Assembly: GCF_003853645.1 (NCBI RefSeq)
Contig: NZ_QTPO01000043.1
Coordinates: 1 to 64,000, forward strand
Direction of reading: 5' to 3'
DNA length: 64,000 nucleotides
Source of the DNA: Burkholderia sp. Bp9143
Lineage (GTDB): Bacteria > Pseudomonadota > Gammaproteobacteria > Burkholderiales > Burkholderiaceae
The position numbers were made by a program, and so were the translations under genes. Positions 6,779 through 17,143 of the stretch are shown piece after piece. The notes beneath the pieces are model-generated. The model was given only the letters and a program-made list of their open reading frames with translations, made no database searches and was not told where the DNA came from. Positions within the stretch are counted from its first letter, which is position 1. Each line of letters begins with the position of its first letter.

Positions 6779-7315
6779 ATGAACACCACGCCTCCCGCCC
6801 AGCGCCGCACCGGCCCCGTCCGCTATATCGTCGCGGCCGTCGTCGTCGCGGCCATCGCCGTTGCCGGCTTCTTCGCGTTCAACGGCAAGTCCACCGTGCC
6901 GGACGCCACGTTCACGCTGCTGTCGGGCCAGAAGGTGTCGACAGCCGGCGATCTGAAGGGCAAGGTCTACCTCGTCAATTTCTGGGCGACGAGCTGTGCC
7001 ACCTGCATGCAGGAAATGCCGCAGATGGTCGATACCTACAATCGCTTCAAGGGCCAGGGGCTGGAATTCGTCGCGGTCGCGATGAACTACGATCCGCCGA
7101 TGTACGTCGCGAACTACGCGCAGACGCGCCAGTTGCCGTTCAAGGTTGCGCTCGACGACGGCAGCGTCGCAAAGCAGTTCGGCAACGTGCAGCTCACGCC
7201 GACGACCTTCGTCGTCGACAAGGACGGCAAGATCCTGAAGCGCTACGTCGGCGCCCCGCAATTCGCGGAACTCGACGCGCTGCTCAAGAAGGCGCTCGAC
7301 GGCAACGCGGCCTGA
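6779..7315 (+). CDS. TlpA-like membrane-anchored thioredoxin
   Basis: 178 aa. One N-terminal transmembrane anchor (about residues 14-33), then a periplasmic thioredoxin fold with active site C73-A-T-C76 inside NFWATSCATCMQEMP and the cis-proline loop at P141 (QLTPTTFVVD). TlpA/ResA-type proteins are reductants of periplasmic disulfides, often in cytochrome c maturation or oxidative stress; no cytochrome genes are next to this one, so the partner is unknown. Promoter region is shared with the divergent lipoprotein gene. Confidence 0.85.
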   Translation: MNTTPPAQRRTGPVRYIVAAVVVAAIAVAGFFAFNGKSTVPDATFTLLSGQKVSTAGDLKGKVYLVNFWATSCATCMQEMPQMVDTYNRFKGQGLEFVAVAMNYDPPMYVANYAQTRQLPFKVALDDGSVAKQFGNVQLTPTTFVVDKDGKILKRYVGAPQFAELDALLKKALDGNAA

Positions 7316-7411
7316 GCGCCGCACGCAAGACTCGCCGGGCCGCCCCCCGCGCCCTGCTCAGCACCACGGACCGCACGACCGGCCAACCCGGTTCCGCGGT
7401 CCGTTTCATTT

Positions 7412-8776
<1,365 letters not shown>

Positions 8777-8859
8777 TTGCTCCTGGCGGGCCGCGCGGCG
8801 ACGTTGCGCGCGGCTCTCGTTGATGCCGGTCGTGCGGCAGAACGGGTCTGCGGCGGGCC

Positions 8860-10755
8860 CTAGTGCGAGCCCGCCGGCTCGGACATGGAGTCCGGATGAT
8901 GCGTGCGCGCGCGCCGCAGCGTCAAGACGAACGACGCGCCGCCGGACGGCGCGTTGCGCGCGGTCAGCGCGCCGCCCGCGTCGCTCGCGATCGACGACGA
9001 GATCGCAAGGCCGAGCCCGAGCCCGCGCCCCATTTCCTTGGTCGTGAAGAAGGGTTCGAACAGCCGCGGCAGCAGGTCGGGGGCAATGCCTGAACCGTTA
9101 TCGCGCACCTCGACCGAGAGCGTCGCGACCGACACCGCGATCGTCACTTCGATCGCCGGTGCCGCGACGCCCGCGACCGCGTCGAGCGCGTTGCCGAGCA
9201 GGTTGATCAGCACCTGTTCGAGGCGCAGGTCCTCGCAGCGGGCGACGAGTTCCGGATAATCGCGCGCCAGGTCGAGCGACGCGTCCTGCGCGGGCGACAC
9301 GGTCGCATCCTGCAGCGTCAGCGTGAGCGTGACGCCGCGCAGCCGGTCGCCGAGCAGCGCCAGCACGCTGCGCAGCGCGCGCACGACGAGTGCCTGTTCG
9401 TTGCGCGGCTTCGCGCGGCCGACGAACAGCTTCAGCTGGTTGGTGATCTTGCCCATCCGCTCGGTCAGCGCGGCGATCGCCTCGAGATTCTCGCGCGCGG
9501 CCGCCTGCTCGCCGCGATCGAGCAGCACGCGCGTGTTGTCCGAAAAGCTGCGCAATGCCGCGAGCGGCTGGTTCAGTTCGTGCGTGATGCCGGCCGCCAT
9601 CTGGCCGAGCGCGGCGAGCTTGCTCGCCTGGATCAGTTCGTCGTGCGCGGCGCGCAATTCCTGTTCCGCGCGGATCCGGTCGCCGACTTCCTTCTGCAAT
9701 TGCGCGTTCGCTTCCGACAGGTCGGCCGTGCGTTCCTCGACGCGCCGGTTCAGCTCCGCATACGCCTGCTGCAGCAGCGCACGCCCACGGATCATCTCGC
9801 GCACGCGTGCGCGGCGCATGCGCCAGTAGAACGCGAGCAACGCGACCGACACGAAGCCGAAGCCCGTGACGATCGTCGCGTTGCGCGCGTCGGCGTCGAT
9901 GGGCGCGATCGGCGCGAGCGTGACGAGCAGCCAGTCGGGCTCGCCGATCCGCCGCTTGCTGGCGAGGAAGCGCGGCGCGCGCAGGCCGGGACCGAGACGC
10001 ACGATCTCCGCATCGGCGCCGAGCACCTGCTCGACGCGCAGCGGCAGCGGCGTGACGGGCAGCTGCGCGTACTGGCGCGTCTCGTAAATCGACGCGGCGA
10101 CGGGCCCCGTCAGCGGATGCAGCGTGTGGTATTTCCATGCGGGCACGGACGACAGGAACACGACGCCGTGATCGTCCGCGACGACGAGCGGCTCGGACGC
10201 ATCGGCGCCCTGGAACCATTCGAGATTGAGCTTCACGACGACGACGCCCGCGATCCTGCCGTCGCGCCACACCGGCTGCGAAATGTAGTAGCCGGGATCA
10301 CGCGAGATCGTGCCGATCGCAAAGAAGCGGCCGACCCGGCCGTTCATCGCGTCGATGAAATACGGTCGAAACTGATATCCGATCCCGACGAAGCTGTCGG
10401 GCGCGCGCCAGTTGCTGGCGGCGACGCATAGGCCGTCCGCGCCGATCACGTAGGTGACGGTCGCGTGTGCGTGTTCGTTGAGGTCTTCGAGATAGCGGTT
10501 CGCGCGCGCGGTGAAATCGGCGCGCTTCGGCTCGCCGAGCAGGTCCAGCACGTACGGATGGCTGCCGAGCAGATAAGGCAGCGATTCGTAGCGGTCGAGC
10601 GTGCTCTTGAGCGCGTTGGTGGTGCGGTCGACGCGCACCGCGGCGTTGCGCTGCAGCTCGGCGACGCCGCGCTGCCACGTGATGGTCCACGTCAGCGCGC
10701 ATGCCGCCGCGAGCGCGGCGGCAAGCACGACGAGAATGAGCAGGCGGCGCTTCAC
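8860..10755 (-). CDS. C4-dicarboxylate sensor histidine kinase DctB
   Basis: 631 aa from the GTG at 10755, chosen because AGGAAG precedes it and the first transmembrane helix follows at once (KRRLLILVVLAAALAAACALTW). A longer frame reaches ATG 10857 without a ribosome site. Domains: TM1, periplasmic double-PDC ligand domain, TM2 (IVTGFGFVSVALLAFYW), coiled coil (LNRRVEERTADLSEANAQLQKE), H-box with His in THELNQP (about residue 390), and catalytic boxes NLLGNALDA, DNGSGI, FEPFFTTK and GLGLGLAI. Senses C4-dicarboxylates and phosphorylates DctD. Confidence 0.92.
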   Translation of the reverse strand: MKRRLLILVVLAAALAAACALTWTITWQRGVAELQRNAAVRVDRTTNALKSTLDRYESLPYLLGSHPYVLDLLGEPKRADFTARANRYLEDLNEHAHATVTYVIGADGLCVAASNWRAPDSFVGIGYQFRPYFIDAMNGRVGRFFAIGTISRDPGYYISQPVWRDGRIAGVVVVKLNLEWFQGADASEPLVVADDHGVVFLSSVPAWKYHTLHPLTGPVAASIYETRQYAQLPVTPLPLRVEQVLGADAEIVRLGPGLRAPRFLASKRRIGEPDWLLVTLAPIAPIDADARNATIVTGFGFVSVALLAFYWRMRRARVREMIRGRALLQQAYAELNRRVEERTADLSEANAQLQKEVGDRIRAEQELRAAHDELIQASKLAALGQMAAGITHELNQPLAALRSFSDNTRVLLDRGEQAAARENLEAIAALTERMGKITNQLKLFVGRAKPRNEQALVVRALRSVLALLGDRLRGVTLTLTLQDATVSPAQDASLDLARDYPELVARCEDLRLEQVLINLLGNALDAVAGVAAPAIEVTIAVSVATLSVEVRDNGSGIAPDLLPRLFEPFFTTKEMGRGLGLGLAISSSIASDAGGALTARNAPSGGASFVLTLRRARTHHPDSMSEPAGSH

Positions 10756-10861
10756 GGACGTGACTTCCTGGCGATGCGGATCGCCTATTGTGTCATAGGG
10801 CTCCTCGCCGCCGCGCGGCGGGCCGCCTGCGGGCGGTGCCGCCGCCTGCTCCATCATGATG

Positions 10862-12151
10862 TCAGACGCCGGCCGTCTCGGTCGTCTTGACCTCGCCGCC
10901 GCCCTGCAGCGCCTGGCGCAGCTTGTTGCGGTCGAGCTCCTTCTCCCACGCCGACACGACGACGGTCGCGACACCGTTACCGACGATGTTGGTCAGCGCG
11001 CGGCATTCGCTCATGAAGCGGTCGATGCCGAGGATCAGCACCATGCCCGACAGCGGGATCGTCGGCACGACGGCGAGCGTCGCGGCGAGCGTGATGAAGC
11101 CCGCGCCCGTGACGCCGCTCGCGCCCTTCGACGTCAGCATCGCGACCGCGAGCAGCGTGAGCTGCTGCATCCACGTCAGTTCGATGTTGGTCGCCTGCGC
11201 GATGAACAGCACGGCCATCGTCATGTAGATGTTGGTGCCGTCGAGGTTGAACGAATAGCCGGTCGGCACGACGAGGCCGACGACCGAACGCGAGCAGCCG
11301 GCCTTTTCCAGCTTTTCCATCAACTGCGGCAGCGCGGCTTCCGACGAGCTCGTGCCGAGCACGATCAGCAGCTCTTCCTTGATGTAGGACACGAAGCGGA
11401 TGATCGAGAAGCCGGTGGCGCGCGCGATCGCGCCGAGCACGACCAGCACGAACACGACCGACGTCAGGTAGAACGTGCCGATCAGCTTGAGCAGCGGCAC
11501 CAGCGAGCCGACGCCGTACTTGCCGATCGTGAACGCCATCGCGCCGAACGCGCCGATCGGCGCCAGCTTCGTGACGATGTGCACGATGCCGAACAGCACG
11601 CGCGTAAGGCCGTCGATGAAGTCGGTCACGACCTTGCCGCGCTCGCCGAGGTGCGCGAGCACGCTGCCGAACAGCAGCGCGATCAGCAGGATCTGCAGGA
11701 TTTCGCCCTGCGCGAACGCATCGACCATCGTGTTCGGGATGATGTGCATCAGGAAGTCGACCGTCGACTGTCCGTGCGCCTTCGCCGCGTACGATGCGAC
11801 GGCCTTGCCGTCGAGCGTCGCCGGATCGATGTTGAAGCCGACGCCCGGACGCAGGATGTGCGTGGCCGCGAGGCCGAGCAGCAGCGCGAAGGTCGACACG
11901 ATCTCGAAGTACAGCAGCGCCTTGCCGCCGACGCGGCCGACCTTCTTCATGTCCTCCATGCCGGCGATGCCGGTAACGACCGTACAGAAGATGATCGGAC
12001 CGATCACCATCTTGATCAGCTTGATGAAGCCGTCGCCGAGCGGTTTCATGTCCGTGGCGAGCGCCGGGTAGAAGTGGCCGAGGATCACGCCGACGATGAT
12101 GGCGAAGATCACCTGCACATAGAGCACTTTGTAGAAGGGTTTCTTCTTCAC
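10862..12151 (-). CDS. C4-dicarboxylate:cation symporter DctA
   Basis: 429 aa, the normal DctA length, from a GTG at 12151 with AGGAA six bases upstream; further upstream in-frame residues are not DctA-like. It shows the glutamate/dicarboxylate symporter signature: serine-rich loop LGTSSSEAALPQL, VVPTGYSFNLDGTNIYMT and the TSKGASGVTGAGFITLAATL segment, with multiple membrane helices. It imports succinate, fumarate and malate at the inner membrane. The gene heads the dctA-dctB-dctD cluster and is preceded by a sigma-54-type promoter. Confidence 0.93.
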   Translation of the reverse strand: MKKKPFYKVLYVQVIFAIIVGVILGHFYPALATDMKPLGDGFIKLIKMVIGPIIFCTVVTGIAGMEDMKKVGRVGGKALLYFEIVSTFALLLGLAATHILRPGVGFNIDPATLDGKAVASYAAKAHGQSTVDFLMHIIPNTMVDAFAQGEILQILLIALLFGSVLAHLGERGKVVTDFIDGLTRVLFGIVHIVTKLAPIGAFGAMAFTIGKYGVGSLVPLLKLIGTFYLTSVVFVLVVLGAIARATGFSIIRFVSYIKEELLIVLGTSSSEAALPQLMEKLEKAGCSRSVVGLVVPTGYSFNLDGTNIYMTMAVLFIAQATNIELTWMQQLTLLAVAMLTSKGASGVTGAGFITLAATLAVVPTIPLSGMVLILGIDRFMSECRALTNIVGNGVATVVVSAWEKELDRNKLRQALQGGGEVKTTETAGV

Positions 12152-12357
12152 GATGGTTCCTGCTGAAGTAGATGAGCCGGTGGAAACGGCGTCACGCGCG
12201 CGGACGAATGTCACAGGGGAAGATTCACTCGCCCGCGCGGCTGCCGTGCCGCAACAAGCGATGCCTCACGACGTCCGGAGGGGATGGAAGGCAGTGGTCA
12301 TCGATTGTCTCCTTGGTTTAATAGTCGGCCGGGGGGGATGGCCGTGCTCTTTATATC

Positions 12358-12372
12358 GCAAGGTCGATGCCA
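12358..12372 (-). promoter_or_regulatory. Candidate sigma-54 promoter of dctA
   Basis: Read on the minus strand: TGGCAT-CGACC-TTGC, close to the sigma-54 consensus TGGCAC-N5-TTGCW, with GG and GC at the required spacing. It sits about 206 bp before the dctA start. DctD, the expected activator, is encoded two genes downstream. Confidence 0.65.
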
Positions 12373-12431
12373 GGTTTCCGGAACCCCTCAAGCCATTGTT
12401 TTCATTGTATTTCTCATAATGCGGCAAGCAA

Positions 12432-12455
12432 GGAAATCCGGAATTCCGGATTTCC
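12432..12455. promoter_or_regulatory. 24-bp perfect palindrome, candidate DctD enhancer
   Basis: The inner 20 bp are AAATCCGGAATTCCGGATTT, flanked by GG and CC to give a 24-bp perfect dyad. It lies about 60 bp upstream of the -24 element. A related half-site (TTTCCGGAA) is at 12375-12383. Position and symmetry fit an upstream activator site for DctD. Confidence 0.5.
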
Positions 12456-12462
12456 GGAAAAT

Positions 12463-12486
12463 ATCCGTCCGGCGATCCGGACGGAT
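12463..12486 (-). terminator. Terminator of yjcH-actP
   Basis: ATCCGTCCGG / CCGGACGGAT stem of 10 bp with loop CGAT; on the minus strand it is followed by ATATTTT. It lies 21 bp after the actP stop. Confidence 0.7.
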
Positions 12487-12506
12487 GGGCAATTTCATCC
12501 GACGAA

Positions 12507-14192
12507 TCAGTGCTGGACGGCCCGGCTCGCCAGCACGCCCGTCTGCGCGTAGAACTCCTGCTGCGCGAACGCGTCGCGCTCGCGCCGCGCGCGCTCGCCG
12601 CGGTCCGCGAGCGAGCCGACGATGATCCCGACGAACGCGAGCGGCACCGACACGAGTGCCGGGTTGTCGAGGAACACCGGCGCATGCGCGTGGTGCAGCA
12701 CGTCGACCCACACCGACTTCGACAGCACCGTGAGTGCCACTGCCGACGCGAGGCCGAGGCCGCCGCCGAGCACCGCGCCGCGCGTCGTCATCCCGCGCCA
12801 GAAGATCGACATCGCGAGCACCGGGAAATTGGCGCTGGCGGCCACCGCCGCGACGAGGCCGACCATGAACGCGACGTTGACGTGCTCGAACAGGATCGAC
12901 AGCGCGATCGCGACCGCGGACAACCCGATCGTTGCCGCGCGCGAGATGCGCATCTCCAGCCGTTCATCGGGCTTGCCGCGCGCCCACATCTGCGCATACA
13001 GGTCGTGCGAGATCGTGGTCGCGCCGGCGAGCGTCAACCCGGCGACCACTGCGAGGATCGTCGCGAACGTGACCGCTGCGATGAACCCGTAGAACCAGTT
13101 TCCGCCGACCGCCTGCGCGAGCTTCACCGCGACCATGTTCGAGCCGCCGAGCAGGTCGTGCGTCAGGTTGAACGTGCCGTTCGCGCCGAGCCGGAAGAAT
13201 TCCGGATGCTGCGCGAGCAGCACGATCGCCGAAAACCCGATCACGAAGGTCAGCAAATAAAAATAGCCGATGAAGCCGGTCGCGTAGAGCACCGACTTGC
13301 GTGCCTCCTTCGCGTTCGGCACCGTGAAGAAGCGCATCAGGATGTGCGGGAAGCCGGCCGTGCCGAACATCAGCGCGATGCCGAGCGACAGCGCGTTGGC
13401 CGGATCGCGGATCAGCTTGCCGGGCCCCATGATCGACAGCGCGCCCGGATGCACGGCCACCGCGCGGCGGAACATCTCGTCGACGCTGAAGCCGAACTCG
13501 CCGAGCGCGAGCAACGCGAGCAGCGTCGCGCCGCACAGCAGCAGCACGGCCTTGATCACCTGCACCCAGGTGGTCGCGGTCATCCCGCCGAAGAACACGT
13601 ACACGACCATCAGCACGCCGACGATCAGCTCGGCCGTGCCGTACGACAGCCCGAACAGCAGCTGGATCAGCTTGCCCGCGCCGACCATCTGCACGACCAG
13701 GTACAGCACGACGATCGTCAGTGCGTTCGCGGACGTCAGCAGCCGGATCGGCCGCTGCGCGAAGCGGTACGCCACCACATCGACGAACGTGAACTTGCCG
13801 AGGTTGCGCAGCGGCTCGGCGATCAGGAACATCACGAAGGGCCAGCCGACCAGGAAGCCGATCGAGTAGATCAGCCCGTCGAAGCCGAACATGAACACCA
13901 TCCCCGACAGCCCGAGGAACGACGCGGCCGACATGTAGTCGCCCGCGATCGCGAGCCCGTTCTGCAGCCCGGTGATGCCGCCGCCGGCCGTGTAGAAGTC
14001 GCGCGTCGAGCGCGTGCGGCGCGCGGCCCAGCGCGTGAGCGCGAGCGTCGCGAACACGAACGCGAAGAACATCGCGATCGCGACCGGGTTCAGCTCGACC
14101 TTGTCGGGCATCGGGCCCGCGACGGAGGTCGCATGGGCGGCGGAGGAAACGAGAACGGCCAGCGCGCCGAGCGCGCTCGAAGTGCGTCGCAT
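12507..14192 (-). CDS. Cation/acetate symporter ActP
   Basis: 561 aa from ATG 14192 with GGAGG at ideal distance. N-terminal signal-like segment, then about 13 membrane helices of the sodium:solute symporter family; typical ActP stretches include RTRSTRDFYTAGGGITGLQNG, GDYMSAASFLG, GGMTATTWVQVIKA and GTAGFPHILMRFFTVPNAKEARKS. It takes up acetate and other short monocarboxylates. It is 11 bp after the small DUF485 gene, forming the usual yjcH-actP operon. Its terminator is the hairpin at 12463-12486. Confidence 0.92.
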   Translation of the reverse strand: MRRTSSALGALAVLVSSAAHATSVAGPMPDKVELNPVAIAMFFAFVFATLALTRWAARRTRSTRDFYTAGGGITGLQNGLAIAGDYMSAASFLGLSGMVFMFGFDGLIYSIGFLVGWPFVMFLIAEPLRNLGKFTFVDVVAYRFAQRPIRLLTSANALTIVVLYLVVQMVGAGKLIQLLFGLSYGTAELIVGVLMVVYVFFGGMTATTWVQVIKAVLLLCGATLLALLALGEFGFSVDEMFRRAVAVHPGALSIMGPGKLIRDPANALSLGIALMFGTAGFPHILMRFFTVPNAKEARKSVLYATGFIGYFYLLTFVIGFSAIVLLAQHPEFFRLGANGTFNLTHDLLGGSNMVAVKLAQAVGGNWFYGFIAAVTFATILAVVAGLTLAGATTISHDLYAQMWARGKPDERLEMRISRAATIGLSAVAIALSILFEHVNVAFMVGLVAAVAASANFPVLAMSIFWRGMTTRGAVLGGGLGLASAVALTVLSKSVWVDVLHHAHAPVFLDNPALVSVPLAFVGIIVGSLADRGERARRERDAFAQQEFYAQTGVLASRAVQH

Positions 14193-14203
14193 GTCGGCCT
14201 CCG

Positions 14204-14509
14204 TCACGAACGCTGCAGGATCGCGTCGACGCGGCGGTCGAACGCACGGTTCGCGCGCAGCACGTAGCACGCGGTCAGGCCGATCGCGACCAGGATGATC
14301 GCGACGCCCGCGGCGATCCCGACCGTGGTCGTCGCGCCGCGATATAGCGGCGCGGCCAGCACGTGCGGCGCGAGCGCGACGAGCAGGATGAAGCCGTAGT
14401 AGGTGGCGATCATCAGCGCCGTCAGCGTGAAGCTGAAGCGGCGCCGCGCGCGCACGAGCTGCTGGTAGTCACGGCGCGCCGTGACCGATTCGATGACGGA
14501 AAGCTCCAT
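14204..14509 (-). CDS. YjcH-type DUF485 membrane protein
   Basis: 101 aa with two membrane helices (FTLTALMIATYYGFILLVAL and TVGIAAGVAIILVAIGLTACYVL) and the family's N-terminal DYQQLVRARRRFSF. DUF485 proteins are nearly always encoded directly before ActP-type symporters and are thought to help their assembly or function; the precise role is not settled. Ribosome site GGAGACACA upstream. The leader region contains three tandem palindromes (14521-14660). Confidence 0.88.
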   Translation of the reverse strand: MELSVIESVTARRDYQQLVRARRRFSFTLTALMIATYYGFILLVALAPHVLAAPLYRGATTTVGIAAGVAIILVAIGLTACYVLRANRAFDRRVDAILQRS

Positions 14510-14520
14510 TGTGTCTCCTG

Positions 14521-14660
14521 TCGATCGGAGTTAGCGCTTTAGCGCTTAATCCGATCCCATGCTTCGCGGTCGATCGGAGTTAGCGCTTTAGCGCTTAATC
14601 CGATCCCATGCTTCGCGGTCGACCGGAGTTGGCGCTTTAGCGCTTACTCCAGTCCCCGCA
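14521..14660. repeat. Three tandem 49-bp units, each a palindrome
   Basis: Units start at 14521, 14570 and 14619 (exact 49-bp period). The first two are identical; the third is diverged and lacks the end. Each contains GGAGTTAGCGCT-TT-AGCGCTTAATCC, an imperfect hairpin. They lie between the CoA-transferase gene end and the yjcH start on the same strand, so they may be stacked terminators or leader hairpins; the unit also looks like a dispersed Burkholderia palindrome. Confidence 0.7.
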
Positions 14661-14748
14661 GGGCGACCGACTCGTCGTTGCGAGGGGTGTTTTGTGGAAT
14701 GGTCGGCGCGCGTCGACTCCCCGCCCGCGCCGCGGCGGCAAAATCGAT

Positions 14749-15954
14749 CTACACGACGCGGTCCGCACGCAGCCCTGCCAACTCGTCCGCCGACAGCCCG
14801 AGCCAGTCGCCGAGCACCTCGTCCGTATCGGCGCCGAGCACCGGCGGCGCGCCGCGCACCGGCAAGCGCGCGCCGTCGAAGCGGTACGGCGGTGCGAGCA
14901 CGTCGACGCCGCCCGCGACCGGATGCGGCTGCCGCGTGACGAGCCCCGCACGGGTCGCGCGCTCCGACGTCAGCGCGTCGTGCAGCCCGAGCACTTCGCC
15001 GCACGGGATGCCGGCACCGGCCAGCGCCGCGAGCAGCATCGCGCGCGGCCGCCGCGCGAGTTCGCGGCGGATCTCCGGCAGCAGCGCGGCGCGGTTCTCC
15101 GAGCGGCCGAGGTTGGTCTTGTAGCGTTCGTCCGCGGCGAGGTCGGACCGCTCGATCGCGTCGCAGAAACGCGCGAACTGCGTGTTGTTGCCGACCGTGA
15201 TCACGAGCGGGCCGTCGGCCGCATCGAACACGCCGTACGGCACGATCGACGGATGCGCGTTGCCGTAGCGCGGCGGATCCTCGCCCATCAGCAGCGCGTC
15301 GAGCCCGTAGTACGCGGTGATCATCAGCCCGCAGTCGAACAGCGCCATCTCGATGCGCCGTCCGCGCCCCGTCGCATGGCGCTCGTACAGCGCGGCGAGG
15401 ATCGCCTGCGCCGAATACATGCCGGTGAACAGGTCGACCGCCGCGACGCCGAACTTCAGCGGCGGCTGGCCGGCCTCGCCGTTCAGCGCCATCAACCCCG
15501 CCTCGCCCTGCACGACGAGGTCGTATCCGGGCCGCGCGGCCTCCGGGCCCGACCGGTCGTAGCCGGAAATCGCGCAATGCACGAGCCGCGGATTCAGCTC
15601 GGCCAGCACGTCGTAGCCGAGCCCGAGCTTTTCCGCGCCGCCGAACTTGAAGTTGTGGATCAGCACGTCGGCCTGCGCGGCCAGCTCGCGCGCGATGCGC
15701 TGCCCTGCTTCCGTCTGCAGGTCGACGCAGATCGACCGCTTGCTGCGGTTCACGCTGTTGAAGTAGGTCGTCTCGGTCGCACCGATCCGCAGCCCCCAGT
15801 CGCGCGTGTCGTCGCCGCGCGCCGGATGCTCGACCTTGATCACGTCCGCGCCGAAATCGGCGAGCACCATCGCGCTCCACGGACCCGCGAGCACGCGCGA
15901 GAAATCGAGCACCTTCACGCCGGCCAGCGGCAACGCGCGCGCGTCGTTCGTCAT
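14749..15954 (-). CDS. CaiB/BaiF family (class III) CoA-transferase
   Basis: 401 aa from ATG 15954 with GGAGGAG upstream. Family marks: LPLAGVKVLDFSRVLAGPW, DVIKVEHPARGDDTR, YFNSVNRSKRSICVDL, and the catalytic Asp174 in AAVDLFTGMYSAQ. Class III transferases move CoA from succinyl-CoA or a similar donor to a free acid. Last gene of an operon with two acyl-CoA dehydrogenases and a hydratase/dehydrogenase, so it probably activates the acid that the other enzymes oxidise. The substrate cannot be read from sequence; a dicarboxylate is a reasonable guess. Confidence 0.85.
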   Translation of the reverse strand: MTNDARALPLAGVKVLDFSRVLAGPWSAMVLADFGADVIKVEHPARGDDTRDWGLRIGATETTYFNSVNRSKRSICVDLQTEAGQRIARELAAQADVLIHNFKFGGAEKLGLGYDVLAELNPRLVHCAISGYDRSGPEAARPGYDLVVQGEAGLMALNGEAGQPPLKFGVAAVDLFTGMYSAQAILAALYERHATGRGRRIEMALFDCGLMITAYYGLDALLMGEDPPRYGNAHPSIVPYGVFDAADGPLVITVGNNTQFARFCDAIERSDLAADERYKTNLGRSENRAALLPEIRRELARRPRAMLLAALAGAGIPCGEVLGLHDALTSERATRAGLVTRQPHPVAGGVDVLAPPYRFDGARLPVRGAPPVLGADTDEVLGDWLGLSADELAGLRADRVV

Positions 15955-15983
15955 CGTTGTCTCCTCCATTCGCGTGTTCGCCT

Positions 15984-17129
15984 TTATTGTCTCGACAGCG
16001 CGATGTAGCGCGCGAGATGGTGATCCTCGTCGCCGAGCTGGTGATCGATCATCACGAGCCGCTTCGCGTAGTGCGACAGCGGCAGCTCCCACGTCATCCC
16101 GATCCCGCCGTGCAGCTGGATGCTTTCCTCGGCGACCAGCGTGCCTATCCGGCCGATGCTGTACTTGGCCGCCGCGAGCGCGCGCTCGCGCACCGCACGC
16201 GGCGCATCGAGCTGCGCGGCCGCGTTGATCACCGCCGAGCGCGCCTGCTCGACTTCGAGCAGCAAGTCGGCCATCCGGTGCTGCAGTGCCTGGAAGCTGC
16301 CGATCGGCAGCCCGAACTGCTTGCGCGTGCGCAGGTAGTCGAGCGTCGCTTCCTTCGCGACGTCCATCGCGCCGAGCGCCTCCGCCGACAGCGCGAGCAG
16401 GCCGTAGCCGAGCACGCGTTCGAGCAGCGCGGCGCCCGCGTCTCCGTCATGAGCATCCGCCGCGCCGAGCGCGGCATCGGCCGGCAACGCGACGCGCTCG
16501 AAGCGCACTTCGGCCGCGCGGCCGCCATCGATCTTCCTGTAGTCGCGCAGCGACACGCCCGACGCGTCGGCCGGCACGACGAACAGGCCGATGCCGGCCG
16601 CGTCGTCGTCATTGCCCGCCGTGCGTGCGCTGACGACGAAGAACGCCGCCCGCGCGGCCTGGTCGACGACGCCCTTCGCGCCCGTCAGCACCCAGCCGTC
16701 GCCGGCACGCTCGGCGCGCGTGCGCACGGTCGTCAGTTCGTAGTGCGAGCCCGGTTCGTCGTGCGCGAACGCGGCGCTCGCGCTGCCGTCGATCAGCGCA
16801 GCCAGCCGCTCGCGATGCGCGTCGCCGCCGGCGAGCGACAGCGCGCGGCCGGCGAGCAGCGCGCCGAGGAACGGCTCGACGACGAGCCCGCGGCCAAGGC
16901 ATTCGAACACCACGGCGATGTCGAAACCCGCGCCGCCGAAGCCGCCGTCGACTTCGGCAAACAGCGCGCCGACCGCGCCGAGCTCGGCGAAGCGCTGCCA
17001 CATCGTGCGATCGAATCCTTCGGCCGACTGCGCGATGCTGTCGCGCACCGGGAACGCGTACTGTTCGGCGATGAAGCGGTTCAACGTGTCCGCCAGCATC
17101 CGGCGGTCTTCTGTGTGCTGGAAATCCAT
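15984..17129 (-). CDS. Acyl-CoA dehydrogenase, PimD-like
   Basis: 381 aa. FAD-dependent acyl-CoA dehydrogenase: N-terminal helical domain (MDFQHTEDRRMLADTLNRFIAE), middle beta domain and a C-terminal helical domain with LHGGIGMTWELPLSHYAKRL. The middle domain has drifted from the usual motifs, as in small subunits of paired dehydrogenases such as pimeloyl-CoA dehydrogenase PimD. It follows the second dehydrogenase gene by 14 bp; the two probably form a hetero-oligomer. Electrons would go to ETF. Confidence 0.8.
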   Translation of the reverse strand: MDFQHTEDRRMLADTLNRFIAEQYAFPVRDSIAQSAEGFDRTMWQRFAELGAVGALFAEVDGGFGGAGFDIAVVFECLGRGLVVEPFLGALLAGRALSLAGGDAHRERLAALIDGSASAAFAHDEPGSHYELTTVRTRAERAGDGWVLTGAKGVVDQAARAAFFVVSARTAGNDDDAAGIGLFVVPADASGVSLRDYRKIDGGRAAEVRFERVALPADAALGAADAHDGDAGAALLERVLGYGLLALSAEALGAMDVAKEATLDYLRTRKQFGLPIGSFQALQHRMADLLLEVEQARSAVINAAAQLDAPRAVRERALAAAKYSIGRIGTLVAEESIQLHGGIGMTWELPLSHYAKRLVMIDHQLGDEDHHLARYIALSRQ

Positions 17130-17143
17130 CGTCGCGTCCCTCG

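Larger units (their letters stand above)
12152..12506. other. dctA upstream region
   Basis: No gene. It holds the candidate sigma-54 promoter of dctA (12358-12372), a perfect palindrome (12432-12455) and the actP terminator (12463-12486). The predicted dctA leader is about 200 nt. Confidence 0.6.

Noticed and set aside
10856..14267. Very long plus-strand open frames opposite dctA and actP
   Set aside because: They are Arg/Asp/His-rich mirror frames of high-GC genes with no domain; the minus-strand genes are clear.
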